Below are positions 9,367 through 20,375 of a DNA stretch of 64,000 nt, piece by piece (the first letter of the stretch is position 1; each line of letters starts with the position of its first letter). Both the position numbers and the translations under genes were made by a program. The stretch lies in NCBI RefSeq assembly GCF_003633895.1, contig NZ_RBID01000018.1, positions 123,145-187,144 on the forward strand. Direction: 5' to 3'. Under the pieces are notes generated by a model, which was given only the letters and a program-made list of their open reading frames with translations, searched no databases and was not told the DNA's origin. The DNA comes from Vogesella indigofera (GTDB lineage Bacteria; Pseudomonadota; Gammaproteobacteria; Burkholderiales; Chromobacteriaceae).

Positions 9367-10722
9367 ATGCTTTTCAGCCAACACCAAAACGACGTCATTA
9401 GCGTCACCTCGCTCAACCGCATGGCGCGGGATCTGCTTGAAAGCGGCCTGCCACCGATGTGGATTGCCGGCGAAATTTCCAATCTGACCCTGGCCGCATC
9501 CGGTCACGCCTACTTCTCGCTGAAGGACGAGCGCGCGCAAATCCGCTGCGTGATGTTCCGTAACCGTTTGAGCGGACTGGGATTCCGGCTGCAGGAAGGC
9601 ATGCAGGTCGAACTGCGCGGCACGGTGTCGCTGTACGAGGCGCGCGGCGACTACCAGATCAACGTCGACATGATGCGTTCGGCCGGTCTCGGCCGCCTGT
9701 ACGAGGCCTTCGAACAGCTGAAGGCAAAACTGGCGGTGGAAGGATTGTTCGACAATCGCCACAAGAAAGCGCTACCCGGCCACCCCGCCGCCATCGGCAT
9801 CGTCACCTCGCCGGCCGCCGCCGCGCTGCGCGACGTGGTCACCACCCTGCGCCGGCGCATGCCCAGCATCCCGCTGATCCTGTACCCGACGCCGGTACAG
9901 GGCGACAGCGCTGCGGCGCAGATCGCCGCCGCCATCGATGCGGCCAACCTGCGCCAGGAGGTCGAGCTGCTGATCGTCTGCCGTGGCGGCGGCAGCATTG
10001 AGGACCTGTGGGCGTTCAACGAGGAAGTGGTCGCCCGCGCCATCGCCCGCTCCACGCTACCGGTGATCAGCGGCGTCGGCCACGAAACCGATACCACCAT
10101 CGCCGATTTCGTTGCCGACCACCGCGCGCCGACCCCGACCGCCGCCGCCGAGCTGGCCTCACCCAGCCGCGAGGCGCTGCAGCAAGGCGTCGACTATGCG
10201 CAGCGCCGGCTGGAACGGGCGCTGGGACGGCTGCTGACCGACAAGTCGCAACAGCTGGATTTCCTCGGCCGCCGCCTGCAGCACCCCGGCGAGCGCCTGC
10301 AGCGCCAGCGCCAGCTGTTGCAGGTGCAGCAACAACGCCTGGCACGCGCCAGCGCCCAGCTGCTGCAAGCGCGGCAGCGACGGCTGGAGCAGTGTCAGCA
10401 CCGGCTGCAGCGCATCCGTCCTGACCTCGCGCGCTGGCAGCAAGTGCTGGCCCGGCGCGGCGACCAGCTGCGACAGCTGATACACCAGCACTGGCAGCAG
10501 CGGCAACTGGTGCTGGCGCGGCATCAGGCGACGCTGGCCGCCATCAATCCGGAGGCGGTGCTGCAGCGCGGCTACGCCATCGTTCAGCAGCAGGATGGCA
10601 CGGTGGTGCGCTCCGCGGCGCAGCTGCGCGCCGGCGAGCTGCTGCACATCCGGCTGGCGGAAGGCGAAACCACGGCCGTGGTCGGCCAGCAGCAGGGCCG
10701 GCAAAGCGAGCTGCCGTTCTGA
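9367..10722 (+). CDS. xseA: Exodeoxyribonuclease VII large subunit
   Basis: Large subunit of the nuclease that degrades single-stranded DNA to oligonucleotides. About 451 residues: N-terminal OB fold (MWIAGEISNLTLAASGHAYFSLKD, IRCVMFR), catalytic core (GIVTSPAAAALRDVVTTLRRR, CRGGGSIEDLWAFN, SGVGHETDTTIADFVADHRAPTPTAAAE in part) and a long Gln/Arg-rich coiled coil (about 270-400) that binds XseB. ATG 9367 is preferred; GTG 9349 is an alternative. The small subunit gene is not adjacent. Confidence 0.96.
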   Translation: MLFSQHQNDVISVTSLNRMARDLLESGLPPMWIAGEISNLTLAASGHAYFSLKDERAQIRCVMFRNRLSGLGFRLQEGMQVELRGTVSLYEARGDYQINVDMMRSAGLGRLYEAFEQLKAKLAVEGLFDNRHKKALPGHPAAIGIVTSPAAAALRDVVTTLRRRMPSIPLILYPTPVQGDSAAAQIAAAIDAANLRQEVELLIVCRGGGSIEDLWAFNEEVVARAIARSTLPVISGVGHETDTTIADFVADHRAPTPTAAAELASPSREALQQGVDYAQRRLERALGRLLTDKSQQLDFLGRRLQHPGERLQRQRQLLQVQQQRLARASAQLLQARQRRLEQCQHRLQRIRPDLARWQQVLARRGDQLRQLIHQHWQQRQLVLARHQATLAAINPEAVLQRGYAIVQQQDGTVVRSAAQLRAGELLHIRLAEGETTAVVGQQQGRQSELPF

Positions 10723-10741
10723 AGCGGACTCGCTGCCGCGG

Positions 10742-10761
10742 CGCCCGGCCGTGACCGGGCG
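10742..10761 (+). terminator. GC-rich hairpin after xseA
   Basis: CGCCCGG-CCGTGA-CCGGGCG stem just after the xseA stop, without a clear T run; a weak or factor-assisted terminator at best. Confidence 0.4.
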
Positions 10762-10864
10762 TCCTGTGGCGGGCACATGCAGGCAGGGCTCGTGGGCGAC
10801 GGCTTGACGGCGGCGGCCGTTGCCGCGACGATAGCCTGATTAAAACAATCGTTTTACCCTCACC

Positions 10865-11335
10865 ATGAACCATCGTCTCGCCAAGCTCGTCTTCAATCTG
10901 TGGCCGCCCTTTCTCGGCGCCGGAGTCAAGGTGCGCCGCATCAGCCCGGACTGGAAGGAAGTCGACGTCCAGCTGCGGCTGGGGCTGACCAACCGCAACT
11001 ATGTCGGCGTCCACTTCGGCGGCAGCCTGTATTCGATGACCGACCCGTTCTACATGCTGATGCTGCTGAAAAACCTCGGCAAGGACTACATCGTGTGGGA
11101 CAAGGCCGGCAGCATCGACTACCTCAAGCCCGGCCGCGGCGTGGTCTGCGCCCGCTTCCGCATCGATGACGACCTGCTGCAGCGTGTTCGCGATGCCACC
11201 GCCGGCGGCGACAAGCATCTGCCGGCGCTGCACGTCAGCGTCTACGACGCCGAAGGAGCCGAAGTGGCGCGTATCAACAAGACGCTGTACATCCGCCGCA
11301 AGCCGCCGCGCAGTAGTCGCCAGGCTACAAGCTGA
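10865..11335 (+). CDS. DUF4442 (hotdog-fold, thioesterase-like) protein
   Basis: 156 residues with features of the DUF4442 branch of the hotdog thioesterase fold: GLTNRNYVGVHFGGSLYSMTD, a fold motif placing Asn/His near the acyl site, followed by YIVWDKAGSIDYLKPGRGVV and a final basic strand. An acyl-CoA or acyl-carrier substrate is likely from fold but unproven. The tail is Arg/Ser-rich. It stands between xseA and gpmI with its own leader. Confidence 0.75.
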   Translation: MNHRLAKLVFNLWPPFLGAGVKVRRISPDWKEVDVQLRLGLTNRNYVGVHFGGSLYSMTDPFYMLMLLKNLGKDYIVWDKAGSIDYLKPGRGVVCARFRIDDDLLQRVRDATAGGDKHLPALHVSVYDAEGAEVARINKTLYIRRKPPRSSRQATS

Positions 11336-11380
11336 GGCACTGACAGCCAGCGTCCGATGCTTTACTATCTTGATTGCTCG

Positions 11381-11402
11381 CCGTGGCCGCCTGCTGCCAC
11401 GG
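11381..11402 (+). terminator. Hairpin between the DUF4442 gene and gpmI
   Basis: CCGTGGC-CGCCTGCT-GCCACGG followed shortly by GTTTTCC; candidate terminator with a poor T tract. Confidence 0.4.
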
Positions 11403-11442
11403 CCTCGGGTTTTCCTGCTCTCACCACAGATAATTGGACATC

Positions 11443-12965
<1,523 letters not shown>

Positions 12966-12969
<4 letters not shown>

Positions 12970-14264
12970 AAGCACGCCTGACGCTCAGCCTGCTCGGCGC
13001 GCTGTACGGCGTGGCGCAGGCCGCCCCACCGGCGGCCGCGCCGCAGCAGGACCTCAACACGGTGCGCAAGGAAATCAGCAGCCTGCAGCAGGACATCGCG
13101 CGCAAGGAAGCCGAGCGGCAGCAGACCGCCGGCGAAATTGCCAAATCCGAGCAGGCGCTGCAGGCCACGCATCAGGTGCTGAACGAGCTGGAGAAGAAGC
13201 AGGACGCCAGCAGCAGCCAGCTGGACAACCTGCAGGCCGAGCTGCAGACCATCCGCATCAAGGTGGCCGAGACGCGGCAGCGTGTCAGCCACCTGCTGGC
13301 GGCGGAGTACAAGCGCGGCCAGCAGGACGCGATGGCCATCATGTTCAACACCCAGGACCCGAACCAGAGCGCGCGCGATCTCACCTACTACACCCACATC
13401 CACCGCGCACAGCAAAGCCTGATCCAGACGTTGCGCGACCAGGAAGTGCAGTTGCAGGCGATGAGCGAGCGCATCGAGGACGAACTGGTGCGGCTGGGAC
13501 GAATGTCCAGCGCCAAGGTGCAGGAAAAACGCCAGCTGCAGCAGGCACGCAACCAGCACAGCCAGCAGGTCAGCCAGCTGGACAGCGCCATCCGCAACCA
13601 GCAGCAGAAACTGCAGCAGCTGAAGGAAGACGAGCGCGAGCTGAGCGCGCTGATCGCCCGCATCAATGCCGACATCCGCCGCCGCCAGCTCGCCGCCGCC
13701 GCCAAGGCCGCGCAGGCGAAAAAGGCCCGTGAACAGGCGACCAGGTTGGCCGCAGAGAAACGCCGCCAGCAGGTCGCCGAGGCGAAAAAACAGGGCAAAC
13801 CGCTGCCGGCAGAACCGAAAGCCCCGGCCAGGGTCGAAACGGTGGATGAGGTGGCCGATGCGAGCCTGTCCGGCAATGCCTTCCGCAGCCTGCAAGGGCG
13901 GCTGAAACTACCGGTGGCCGGCGAAATCGGCGGTCGCTTCGGCGCGCGCCGCGGCGAGGGCGCCAGCTGGAAGGGCATGTTCATCAAGGTCGCCCCCGGC
14001 AGCCCGGTCCGCGTGGTCGCCGACGGCACCGTGGTCTATGCCGACTGGTTGCGCGGTTTCGGCAATGCGATGATCATTGATCACGGCGGCAACTACATGA
14101 CGGTCTATACCGGCTTTGCCACCATGGTGCGCGGCAACGGCGCCACGGTCCGCGGCGGCGACGTACTCGGCGCCAGCGGCAGCCTGGAAAGCGGCGAAAC
14201 CGGGCTTTACTTCGAGCTGCGCTATATGGGCCGGCCAATCAATCCACAGTCCTGGGCGCGATAG
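12966..14264 (+). CDS. envC: EnvC-like murein hydrolase activator (M23/LytM family)
   Basis: 432 residues from GTG 12966. Signal peptide (LSLLGALYGVAQA-A), a long coiled coil (about 30-260, many Gln/Glu/Lys heptads), a Lys/Ala-rich linker and a C-terminal LytM domain (about 310-430: GEIGGRFGARRG, GTVVYADWLRGFGNAMIIDHGGNYMTVYTG). The HxGxxYxTxY-like ending lacks the first catalytic metal His, as in EnvC proteins that activate amidases rather than cut murein themselves. Periplasmic, expected at the septum. Confidence 0.92.
13742..13755 (+). repeat. Uptake-sequence-like repeat, 12/14 with intact core
   Basis: CAGGTTGGCCGCAG in envC, read Thr-Arg-Leu-Ala-Ala-Glu with AGG and TTG codons. Confidence 0.65.
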
Positions 14265-14287
14265 CCCGTACGAACGGAACACACACC

Positions 14288-15691
14288 ATGAGCTCTCCCC
14301 GCTTACGCAAACTTGCCTTGCTGACCACCGGTGCCCTGGTGGGCGGTGCGCTCACCATCAGCATCCAGGCTTTTGCCGACAAGAATAACGGCATCCTGCC
14401 GCTCAACGAGCTGCGCACCTTTGCCGAGGTGTTCGGCCGCATCAAGCAGGACTATGTCGAGCCGGTCGAAGACAAGAAGCTGATCAACGAGGCGATCAAG
14501 GGCATGCTGTCCGGCCTGGATCCGCACTCCGACTACTACGATCCAGAAGCGTTCAAGGAATTCCGCGAAGGCACCCAGGGCGAGTTTGGCGGCCTCGGCA
14601 TCGAGATCGGCACCGAGGACGGTCTGGTCAAGGTGGTGGCGCCGATCGAGGACACCCCGGCACAGAAGGCCGGCATCAAGAGCGGCGACCTGATCGTCAA
14701 GATCGACGACACCCCGGTGCGCGGCCTGTCGATCAATGACGCGGTGAAAAAGATGCGCGGCGCGCCGGGCAGCAAGGTGACGCTGACCATCGCGCGCAAG
14801 ACCGAATCCAAGCCGCTGGTCTTCACCCTCACCCGCGCGGTGATCAAGACCAAGAGCGTGAAGTCGCGTCTGCTGGAACCGGGCTTCGGCTACGTCCGTG
14901 TCGCCCAGTTCCAGGAACATACCGTCGAGAACTTCGCGCAGGCACTGACCCAGCTGTACAAGGACAACAAGACACCGCTGAAGGGCATGGTGCTGGACCT
15001 GCGTGACGATCCGGGCGGCGTGCTGCACGGTGCCGTCGGCGTCTCCGCCGCCTTCCTGCCGCAGGATGCGCTGGTGGTGTACACCGAAGGCCGCGCCAGC
15101 GACTCCAAGATGCGCCTGTACGCCAACCCGCGCGACTACCAGCGCGGCAAGGGTGCCAGCGACTATACCAAGGTGCCGCCGGCGATCAAGAGCGTGCCGC
15201 TGGTGGTGCTGGTCAACGCCGGCTCCGCCTCCGCCTCGGAGATCGTCGCCGGCGCGCTGCAGGATCACAAGCGGGCGCTGATCGTCGGCACCCAGACCTT
15301 CGGCAAGGGCTCGGTGCAGTCGGTACTGCCGCTGGCCAACAACGGCGGCATCAAGATGACCACCGCGCGCTACTTCACCCCCAACGGCCGCTCGATCCAG
15401 GCCAAGGGCATCGTGCCGGACATCGTGGTCGAGGAAGGCAACGAGACGCTGGCCTCGCTGCGCGTGCGCGAAGCCGATCTGGAACGCCATCTGCAGAACC
15501 CGAACGATCCGTCGGAAAACGCCAAGCCGGTGGCCAAACCGGCCGCCAAGCCGGCCGGCAACGGTGACAAGCCGAAAAACGGCGACAGCAACGGCAATGG
15601 CAACGGCGATGCCGCCAACGACGTGCAACTGAACCAGGCGCTGAACATCCTCAAGGTGCAGCAGATCATGCTCAAGAAGACCCCGTCCTGA
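14288..15691 (+). CDS. C-terminal processing peptidase, S41 family
   Basis: 467 residues: N-terminal signal/anchor (ALLTTGALVGGALTISIQAFA), a substrate-capping helical region, a PDZ domain (GGLGIEIGTEDGLVKVV, GDLIVKIDDTPVRGLS) and the S41 protease core with the Ser in VNAGSASASEIVAGALQDH and the Lys in TFGKGSVQ. It acts in the periplasm on proteins with exposed C-termini. The last 60 residues are a Lys/Asn/Gly-rich low-complexity linker and a short helix. Third gene of gpmI-envC-ctp. Confidence 0.95.
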   Translation: MSSPRLRKLALLTTGALVGGALTISIQAFADKNNGILPLNELRTFAEVFGRIKQDYVEPVEDKKLINEAIKGMLSGLDPHSDYYDPEAFKEFREGTQGEFGGLGIEIGTEDGLVKVVAPIEDTPAQKAGIKSGDLIVKIDDTPVRGLSINDAVKKMRGAPGSKVTLTIARKTESKPLVFTLTRAVIKTKSVKSRLLEPGFGYVRVAQFQEHTVENFAQALTQLYKDNKTPLKGMVLDLRDDPGGVLHGAVGVSAAFLPQDALVVYTEGRASDSKMRLYANPRDYQRGKGASDYTKVPPAIKSVPLVVLVNAGSASASEIVAGALQDHKRALIVGTQTFGKGSVQSVLPLANNGGIKMTTARYFTPNGRSIQAKGIVPDIVVEEGNETLASLRVREADLERHLQNPNDPSENAKPVAKPAAKPAGNGDKPKNGDSNGNGNGDAANDVQLNQALNILKVQQIMLKKTPS

Positions 15692-15710
15692 GCGTTTGCC
15701 ACGGTCCGCC

Positions 15711-15741
15711 ATGGCCGGGTCGCCGCAAGGTGCCCGGCCAT
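15711..15741 (+). terminator. Hairpin after ctp
   Basis: ATGGCCGGG and CCCGGCCAT arms (9 bp) with a 13-base loop, 20 bases after the ctp stop; no T run. An exact 14-mer repeat follows at 15766. Confidence 0.45.
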
Positions 15742-15765
15742 TGTCATTGCTGCGACAGACGAGCG

Positions 15766-15779
15766 TTGCGGCCAACCTT
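15766..15779 (-). repeat. Uptake-sequence-like 14-mer, exact
   Basis: Intergenic, between ctp and argA. Confidence 0.9.
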
Positions 15780-15898
15780 GGCCAGCGGGCGCGCCCCGGC
15801 TGCGGGCAGCGCCCGTGCCGCCGGCGCCGGCACTGTCTATAAAGCCATCATTCCTGCTAATCTTGCGTTTTTGTGGCTGTCTACCTGTGGGGCCCATC

Positions 15899-17206
15899 AT
15901 GCTGCACCCTGATTTTGTGCTCGCCTTTCGCGAGGCGGCGCCTTACATCAACGCCTTTCGTGGCAAAACCTTCGTCGTCGCCGTCAATGGCGAGAGCCTG
16001 GCGCGCGGCAACCTGTACGGTCTGGCGCAGGACCTGAACCTGCTGGTCAGCCTCGGCGTGCGCATCGTGCTGGTGCACGGCGCGCGGCCGCAGATCGACG
16101 AACAACTGCGCCTGCGCGGCATTGCGCGCCACTTCCACCAGGGCCGCCGCGTGACCGACGGCCCGACGCTGGAGGCGGTGAAATCGGCGGTCGGCGGCTT
16201 GCGCCATGATCTGGAAGCCTTCCTGTCGATGGGGATGCCCAATTCGCCGATGCACGGCGCCCACCTGCGCGTCGCCGGCGGCAACTTCGTCACCGCGCAG
16301 CCGCTGGGCGTGATCGACGGCGTCGACATGCAGTACAGCGGCCGCGTGCGCAAGATCGACACCGAGGCCATCAACGAGCGCCTCAACCGCGGCGAGCTGG
16401 TGCTGACCTCGCTGATCGGCTACTCGCCGACCGGCGAAGCCTTCAACATGACCATGGAAGAAGTCGCCTGCCATACCGCCATCGAGCTGAAGGCGGAGAA
16501 GCTGATCTTCCTGGTGCAGGGCCACGGCCTGGTTGATGCCGACGGCGTGCTGCACAACGCCATCTCCGCCGACCAGGCGGAGGCGATCTACCAGCGCGGC
16601 ATCAGCAGCGAGGAGTGCCGCCTCAGCCTGCCCTACGCCATCCGCGCCACCCGCGAGGGCGTGGTGCGCTCGCACCTGGTCAGCCACGACGACGACGGCG
16701 CGCTGCTGGTGGAGCTGTTTACCGACTACGGCACCGGCACCATGATCGCGCGCGATTCGCTGGTCAAGATCCGCGAGGCCAGCATCGAGGACGTCGGCGA
16801 CATCCTGGCGCTGATCCGCCCGCTGCAGGAACAGGGCATCCTGATCAAGCGCAGCCGCGAACACCTGGAAATGCAGATCCGCAACTACTCGGTACTGGAA
16901 CACGACGACCGCATCGCCGCCTGCGTCGCGATGCTGCCGTTCCCGGAAGACGGCATGGCCGAGCTGGCCTGCCTCGCGGTCAGCGCCGACCGCCGCAACA
17001 GCGGCTTCGGCGACCTGCTGGTACAGCACGTGGAGCAGCGCGCGCGGCTGTACGGCTACAAGGCGCTGTTCATCCTCACCACCCAGACCGCGCACTGGTT
17101 TGCCGAGCGCGGCTTCGTTGCGGCCAACATCGAGCAGCTGCCGCAGTCACGCCGCGAGCTGTACAACCACAACCGCCGCTCCAAAGTGCTGATCAAAGCC
17201 TTGTAA
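15899..17206 (+). CDS. argA: Amino-acid N-acetyltransferase (N-acetylglutamate synthase)
   Basis: First step of arginine synthesis: acetyl-CoA + glutamate to N-acetylglutamate. 435 residues: amino-acid-kinase-like domain (1-290; VLVHGARPQIDEQL, GVIDGVDMQYSGRVRKID) that binds the arginine effector, then a GNAT domain (about 295-435; LACLAVSADRRNSGFGDLLVQHVE, LTTQTAHWFAERGF). ATG 15899 is chosen over an open frame from 15815 because GTGGGG lies just upstream and MLHPDFVLAFREAAPYI fits the family. It stands alone. Confidence 0.96.
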   Translation: MLHPDFVLAFREAAPYINAFRGKTFVVAVNGESLARGNLYGLAQDLNLLVSLGVRIVLVHGARPQIDEQLRLRGIARHFHQGRRVTDGPTLEAVKSAVGGLRHDLEAFLSMGMPNSPMHGAHLRVAGGNFVTAQPLGVIDGVDMQYSGRVRKIDTEAINERLNRGELVLTSLIGYSPTGEAFNMTMEEVACHTAIELKAEKLIFLVQGHGLVDADGVLHNAISADQAEAIYQRGISSEECRLSLPYAIRATREGVVRSHLVSHDDDGALLVELFTDYGTGTMIARDSLVKIREASIEDVGDILALIRPLQEQGILIKRSREHLEMQIRNYSVLEHDDRIAACVAMLPFPEDGMAELACLAVSADRRNSGFGDLLVQHVEQRARLYGYKALFILTTQTAHWFAERGFVAANIEQLPQSRRELYNHNRRSKVLIKAL

Positions 17207-17294
17207 ACGGCGACGGCGGCACAAAGTTTGGTGACCTGTCATCTCTGTGACACAATTAGTCTCTATCGTTTCGACACTTCTCAAGGAATTCACC

Positions 17295-17564
17295 ATGGCA
17301 CGAATGGTCAACTGCGTTAAGCTCGGTCGCGAAGCCGAAGGCATGGACTTCCCGCCGCTGCCCGGCGCACTGGGTCAGCGCATTCAGGAAAACGTCTCCA
17401 AGGAGGCGTGGCAGGGCTGGCTGCGTTACCAGACCATGCTGATCAACGAAAACCGCCTCAGCCTGGCCGATGCCCGCGCCCGCCAGTACCTGGCCGCACA
17501 GCTGGAAGCCTACTTCTTCGGCCAGGGGGCCGATCAGGTCGCCGGCTTCACGCCGCAGCAATAA
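17295..17564 (+). CDS. yggX: YggX-family oxidative damage protection / iron trafficking protein
   Basis: 89 residues, full family length: [20 protein letters not shown] with the conserved Cys7, [26 protein letters not shown], and the C-terminal helix. YggX proteins protect iron-sulfur clusters and are often controlled by oxidative stress regulators. ATG 17295 has AAGGAA 6-7 bases upstream; the upstream in-frame extension was rejected. A strong terminator follows. Confidence 0.96.
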   Translation: MARMVNCVKLGREAEGMDFPPLPGALGQRIQENVSKEAWQGWLRYQTMLINENRLSLADARARQYLAAQLEAYFFGQGADQVAGFTPQQ

Positions 17565-17575
17565 GCACCGGCCGC

Positions 17576-17599
17576 GCCCTCCCCGTGAGGGCTTTTTTT
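17576..17599 (+). terminator. Intrinsic terminator after yggX
   Basis: GCCCTC-CCCGT-GAGGGC followed by T7. Confidence 0.88.
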
Positions 17600-17618
17600 A
17601 CCTCCCGCACTAGTACCA

Positions 17619-19685
17619 ATGCATAAAATGCCGACAACACACGAAAACCTGCTTAACCGCGAACTGGCTCTGATCGAATTCAACCGCCGCGTGATGGCGC
17701 AGGCCGAAGAGGAACGCCTGCCACTGCTGGAGCGCCTGAAATTCCTCTGCATCGTGTCGTCCAACATGGACGAGTTTGCCGAGGTGCGGGTGGCGTGGCT
17801 GAAGGAAGCGGCGCAGCTGACGCCGGATCGCATCCTCGCCGACGGCAGCAAGCCGGCGGAAGTGCTGACCCGGCTGTCGGAGGCCGCCCATGCGCTGGTG
17901 CGCGAACAGTATCGCCTGCTGCGCGAAGAGATCTTCCCGGCGCTGCGTACCGAAGGCATCATCTTCATGCGCCGCAACGAGTGGGACAGCGAGCAGAAAG
18001 CCTGGGTCCGCGACTACTTCTTCCGCGAACTGATGCCGATCCTGACCCCGATCGGGCTGGATCCGTCGCATCCGTTCCCGAAATTGCTCAACAAGAGCCT
18101 GAACTTCATCATCGAGCTGGAAGGTGCCGACGCCTTCGGCCGCGAATCCGGCATCGCCATCGTGCAGGCGCCGCGCATCCTGCCACGCGTGATCAAGCTG
18201 CCGGCCAAACTGTGCGGCGGCAACCAGCACAGCTTCGTGTTCCTGTCCTCCATCCTGCACTCGCACGTGCAGGAGCTGTTCCCCGGCATGACGGTGAAGG
18301 GCTGCTACCAGTTCCGCGTCACCCGCGACAGCGACCTCAACGTCGACGACGACGACGTCAAGAACCTGCGCACCGCGCTGCAGGGCGAACTGCGCCAGCG
18401 CCAGTACGGCGACGCGGTGCGGCTGGAGATCGCCGACACCTGCCCGACGCACATGGAAGAATTCCTGCTGCACACCTTCAACCTGCAGCAGCAGGACATC
18501 TACCGCGTCGACGGCCCGGTCAACCTGGTGCGCCTGATGCAGGTGCCGGACAAGGTCGACCGCCCGGACCTGAAATTCGCGCCGTTCGAGGCCACGCTGC
18601 CGCCGGCGCTGGCCAAGAAGACGCCGCTGTTCGAGGCCATCCGCAAGAACGACATCCTGCTGCACCACCCGTTCCAGTCCTTCCAGCCGGTGATCGACAT
18701 GCTGGTCAACGCCGCCACCGATCCGGAGGTGGTGGCGATCAAGATGACGGTGTACCGCACCGGTACCGACTCGGTGCTGATGGAATCGCTGATCGCCGCC
18801 GCCCGCGCCGGCAAGCAGGTGACGGTGGTGGTGGAGCTGATGGCACGCTTCGACGAAGAGGCCAACATCAGCTGGGCATCGCGGCTGGAAGACGCCGGTG
18901 CGCACGTGGTGTACGGCGTGTTCGGCTACAAGGTGCACGCCAAGATGCTGCTGGTGGTACGCCGCGAGGAAGGCCAGCTCAAGCGCTACGTGCATCTGGG
19001 CACCGGCAACTACCACCCGCGCACCGCGCGGCTGTATACCGACTTCGGCCTGCTGACCTGCAACGAGGACATCGTCAGCGACGTCAACGACCTGTTCGTG
19101 CAGATCACCGGCCTCGGCCGCGCCGGCGAGCTGAAGCACCTGTACCAGTCGCCGTTCACACTGCACAACATGATCATCAGCGCCATCGACCGCGAGATCG
19201 ACCACGCCCAGGCCGGCAAGCCGGCGCAGATCATCGCCAAGATGAACGCGCTGCTGGAGCCGCAGGTGATCCAGGCGCTGTACCGCGCCAGCCAGGCCGG
19301 GGTCAAGATCAGCCTGATCATCCGCGGCGTGTGCGCGTTGCGTCCCGGCGTGGAAGGGCTGTCGGAGAACATCACCGTGCGCTCCATCGTCGGCCGCTTC
19401 CTCGAGCACACCCGCGTGTTCTACTTCTACAACGACAAGGCCGAGGACATGTACATCGCCAGCGCCGACTGGATGGGGCGAAACTTCTTCCGCCGCATCG
19501 AAACCTGCGTGCCGATCCTCGACGTCAAGCTGAAGCGCCGCATCATGAAGGAAGGGCTGCGCATCTACCTCGACGACAACACCAACGCCTGGGAAATGCA
19601 GGCCGACGGCAGCTATCGCCGACGCATGGCGCGCGGCAAGGGTCGCTGCGCGCAGGAAACCCTGCTGCAGGAATACAGCAGCTGA
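17619..19685 (+). CDS. ppk: Polyphosphate kinase 1
   Basis: Makes long-chain polyphosphate from ATP. 688 residues: N domain (LNRELALIEFNRRVM; SNMDEFAEVRVAWL), H domain, and catalytic C1/C2 domains with the autophosphorylated His440 in GYKVHAKMLLV, the HLGTGNYHPRTARLYTDFGL motif and IIRGVCALRPGV. ATG 17619 or ATG 17628 may start. The ppk stop is followed by an exact 14-mer repeat and then a DUF456 gene; no ppx is adjacent. Confidence 0.97.
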   Translation: MHKMPTTHENLLNRELALIEFNRRVMAQAEEERLPLLERLKFLCIVSSNMDEFAEVRVAWLKEAAQLTPDRILADGSKPAEVLTRLSEAAHALVREQYRLLREEIFPALRTEGIIFMRRNEWDSEQKAWVRDYFFRELMPILTPIGLDPSHPFPKLLNKSLNFIIELEGADAFGRESGIAIVQAPRILPRVIKLPAKLCGGNQHSFVFLSSILHSHVQELFPGMTVKGCYQFRVTRDSDLNVDDDDVKNLRTALQGELRQRQYGDAVRLEIADTCPTHMEEFLLHTFNLQQQDIYRVDGPVNLVRLMQVPDKVDRPDLKFAPFEATLPPALAKKTPLFEAIRKNDILLHHPFQSFQPVIDMLVNAATDPEVVAIKMTVYRTGTDSVLMESLIAAARAGKQVTVVVELMARFDEEANISWASRLEDAGAHVVYGVFGYKVHAKMLLVVRREEGQLKRYVHLGTGNYHPRTARLYTDFGLLTCNEDIVSDVNDLFVQITGLGRAGELKHLYQSPFTLHNMIISAIDREIDHAQAGKPAQIIAKMNALLEPQVIQALYRASQAGVKISLIIRGVCALRPGVEGLSENITVRSIVGRFLEHTRVFYFYNDKAEDMYIASADWMGRNFFRRIETCVPILDVKLKRRIMKEGLRIYLDDNTNAWEMQADGSYRRRMARGKGRCAQETLLQEYSS

Positions 19686-19700
19686 ACGGCTGCCAGCCGC

Positions 19701-19714
19701 AAGGTTGGCCGCAA
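19701..19714 (+). repeat. Uptake-sequence-like 14-mer, exact
   Basis: Intergenic, 16 bases after ppk. Confidence 0.9.
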
Positions 19715-19786
19715 TGCACGGCGCGGGCGGAACTTCTGCCTCGCGCCGTTTTCTTTGCTTCTCCCCCTGTTGCCTTCGGAGACCCC

Positions 19787-20272
19787 ATGGACCTGTCCCT
19801 GCTCTGGTATCTGCTGTCCATCCTGCTGGTGCTGGTCGGCCTCGCCGGCACCATCTACCCCGCCCTGCCCGGCCTCGGCCTGCTCGCCGCCGGTTTCCTG
19901 CTGGCGGCGTGGAACGGCAACTTCGTACAGGTCGGCTTCTGGCCGCTGACCACCATCGTGCTGCTCGCCGTGGCCGGCATGGTGATCGAGAGTGTCGCCA
20001 GCCTGCTCGGCGCCCGGAAAAGCGGTGCCAGCCGCGAGGCGCTGATCGGCGCGCTGCTTGGCGGCCTGATCGGGCTGTTCTTCGGCCTGTTCGGCGCCAT
20101 TGCCGGGCCGGTGCTCGGCGCCGTCATCGGCGAGCTGATCGCGCGCCGCAACCTGCCGCAGGCCAGCCGCGTCGGTGCCGCCACCTTCTTGGGCTTTCTG
20201 GCCGGCACCGTCGCCAAGATCGCCTGCGCCTTCGCCATGCTCGGCGTGTTCATCCTCGCGCTGCTGTTCTGA
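19787..20272 (+). CDS. DUF456 family membrane protein
   Basis: 161 residues with five to six hydrophobic segments and the glycine-zipper pattern of the family (GALLGGLIGLFFGLFGAIAGPVLGAVIGEL). ATG 19787 has GGAG 6 bases upstream. Function unknown; Gly-zipper membrane segments suggest oligomer formation. It may be read from the ppk transcript, 101 bases downstream, or alone. Confidence 0.85.
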   Translation: MDLSLLWYLLSILLVLVGLAGTIYPALPGLGLLAAGFLLAAWNGNFVQVGFWPLTTIVLLAVAGMVIESVASLLGARKSGASREALIGALLGGLIGLFFGLFGAIAGPVLGAVIGELIARRNLPQASRVGAATFLGFLAGTVAKIACAFAMLGVFILALLF

Positions 20273-20277
20273 GCCGT

Positions 20278-20297
20278 TGCGGTCAACGTTGGCCGCA
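20278..20297. repeat. Degenerate inverted pair of the repeat
   Basis: TTGCGGTCAACG joined to CGTTGGCCGCA, sharing the CG, between the DUF456 gene and ettA. Confidence 0.6.
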
Positions 20298-20375
20298 CGG
20301 CACGGACACGCCGAATTTGCTACACTTCCCCGGTTAATCTCCCTATCGCAATCCAGCAGGAATCAAGCACACCCT

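Noticed and set aside
17610..19409. Minus-strand open frame of 599 codons
   Set aside because: Mirror of ppk with no family features.
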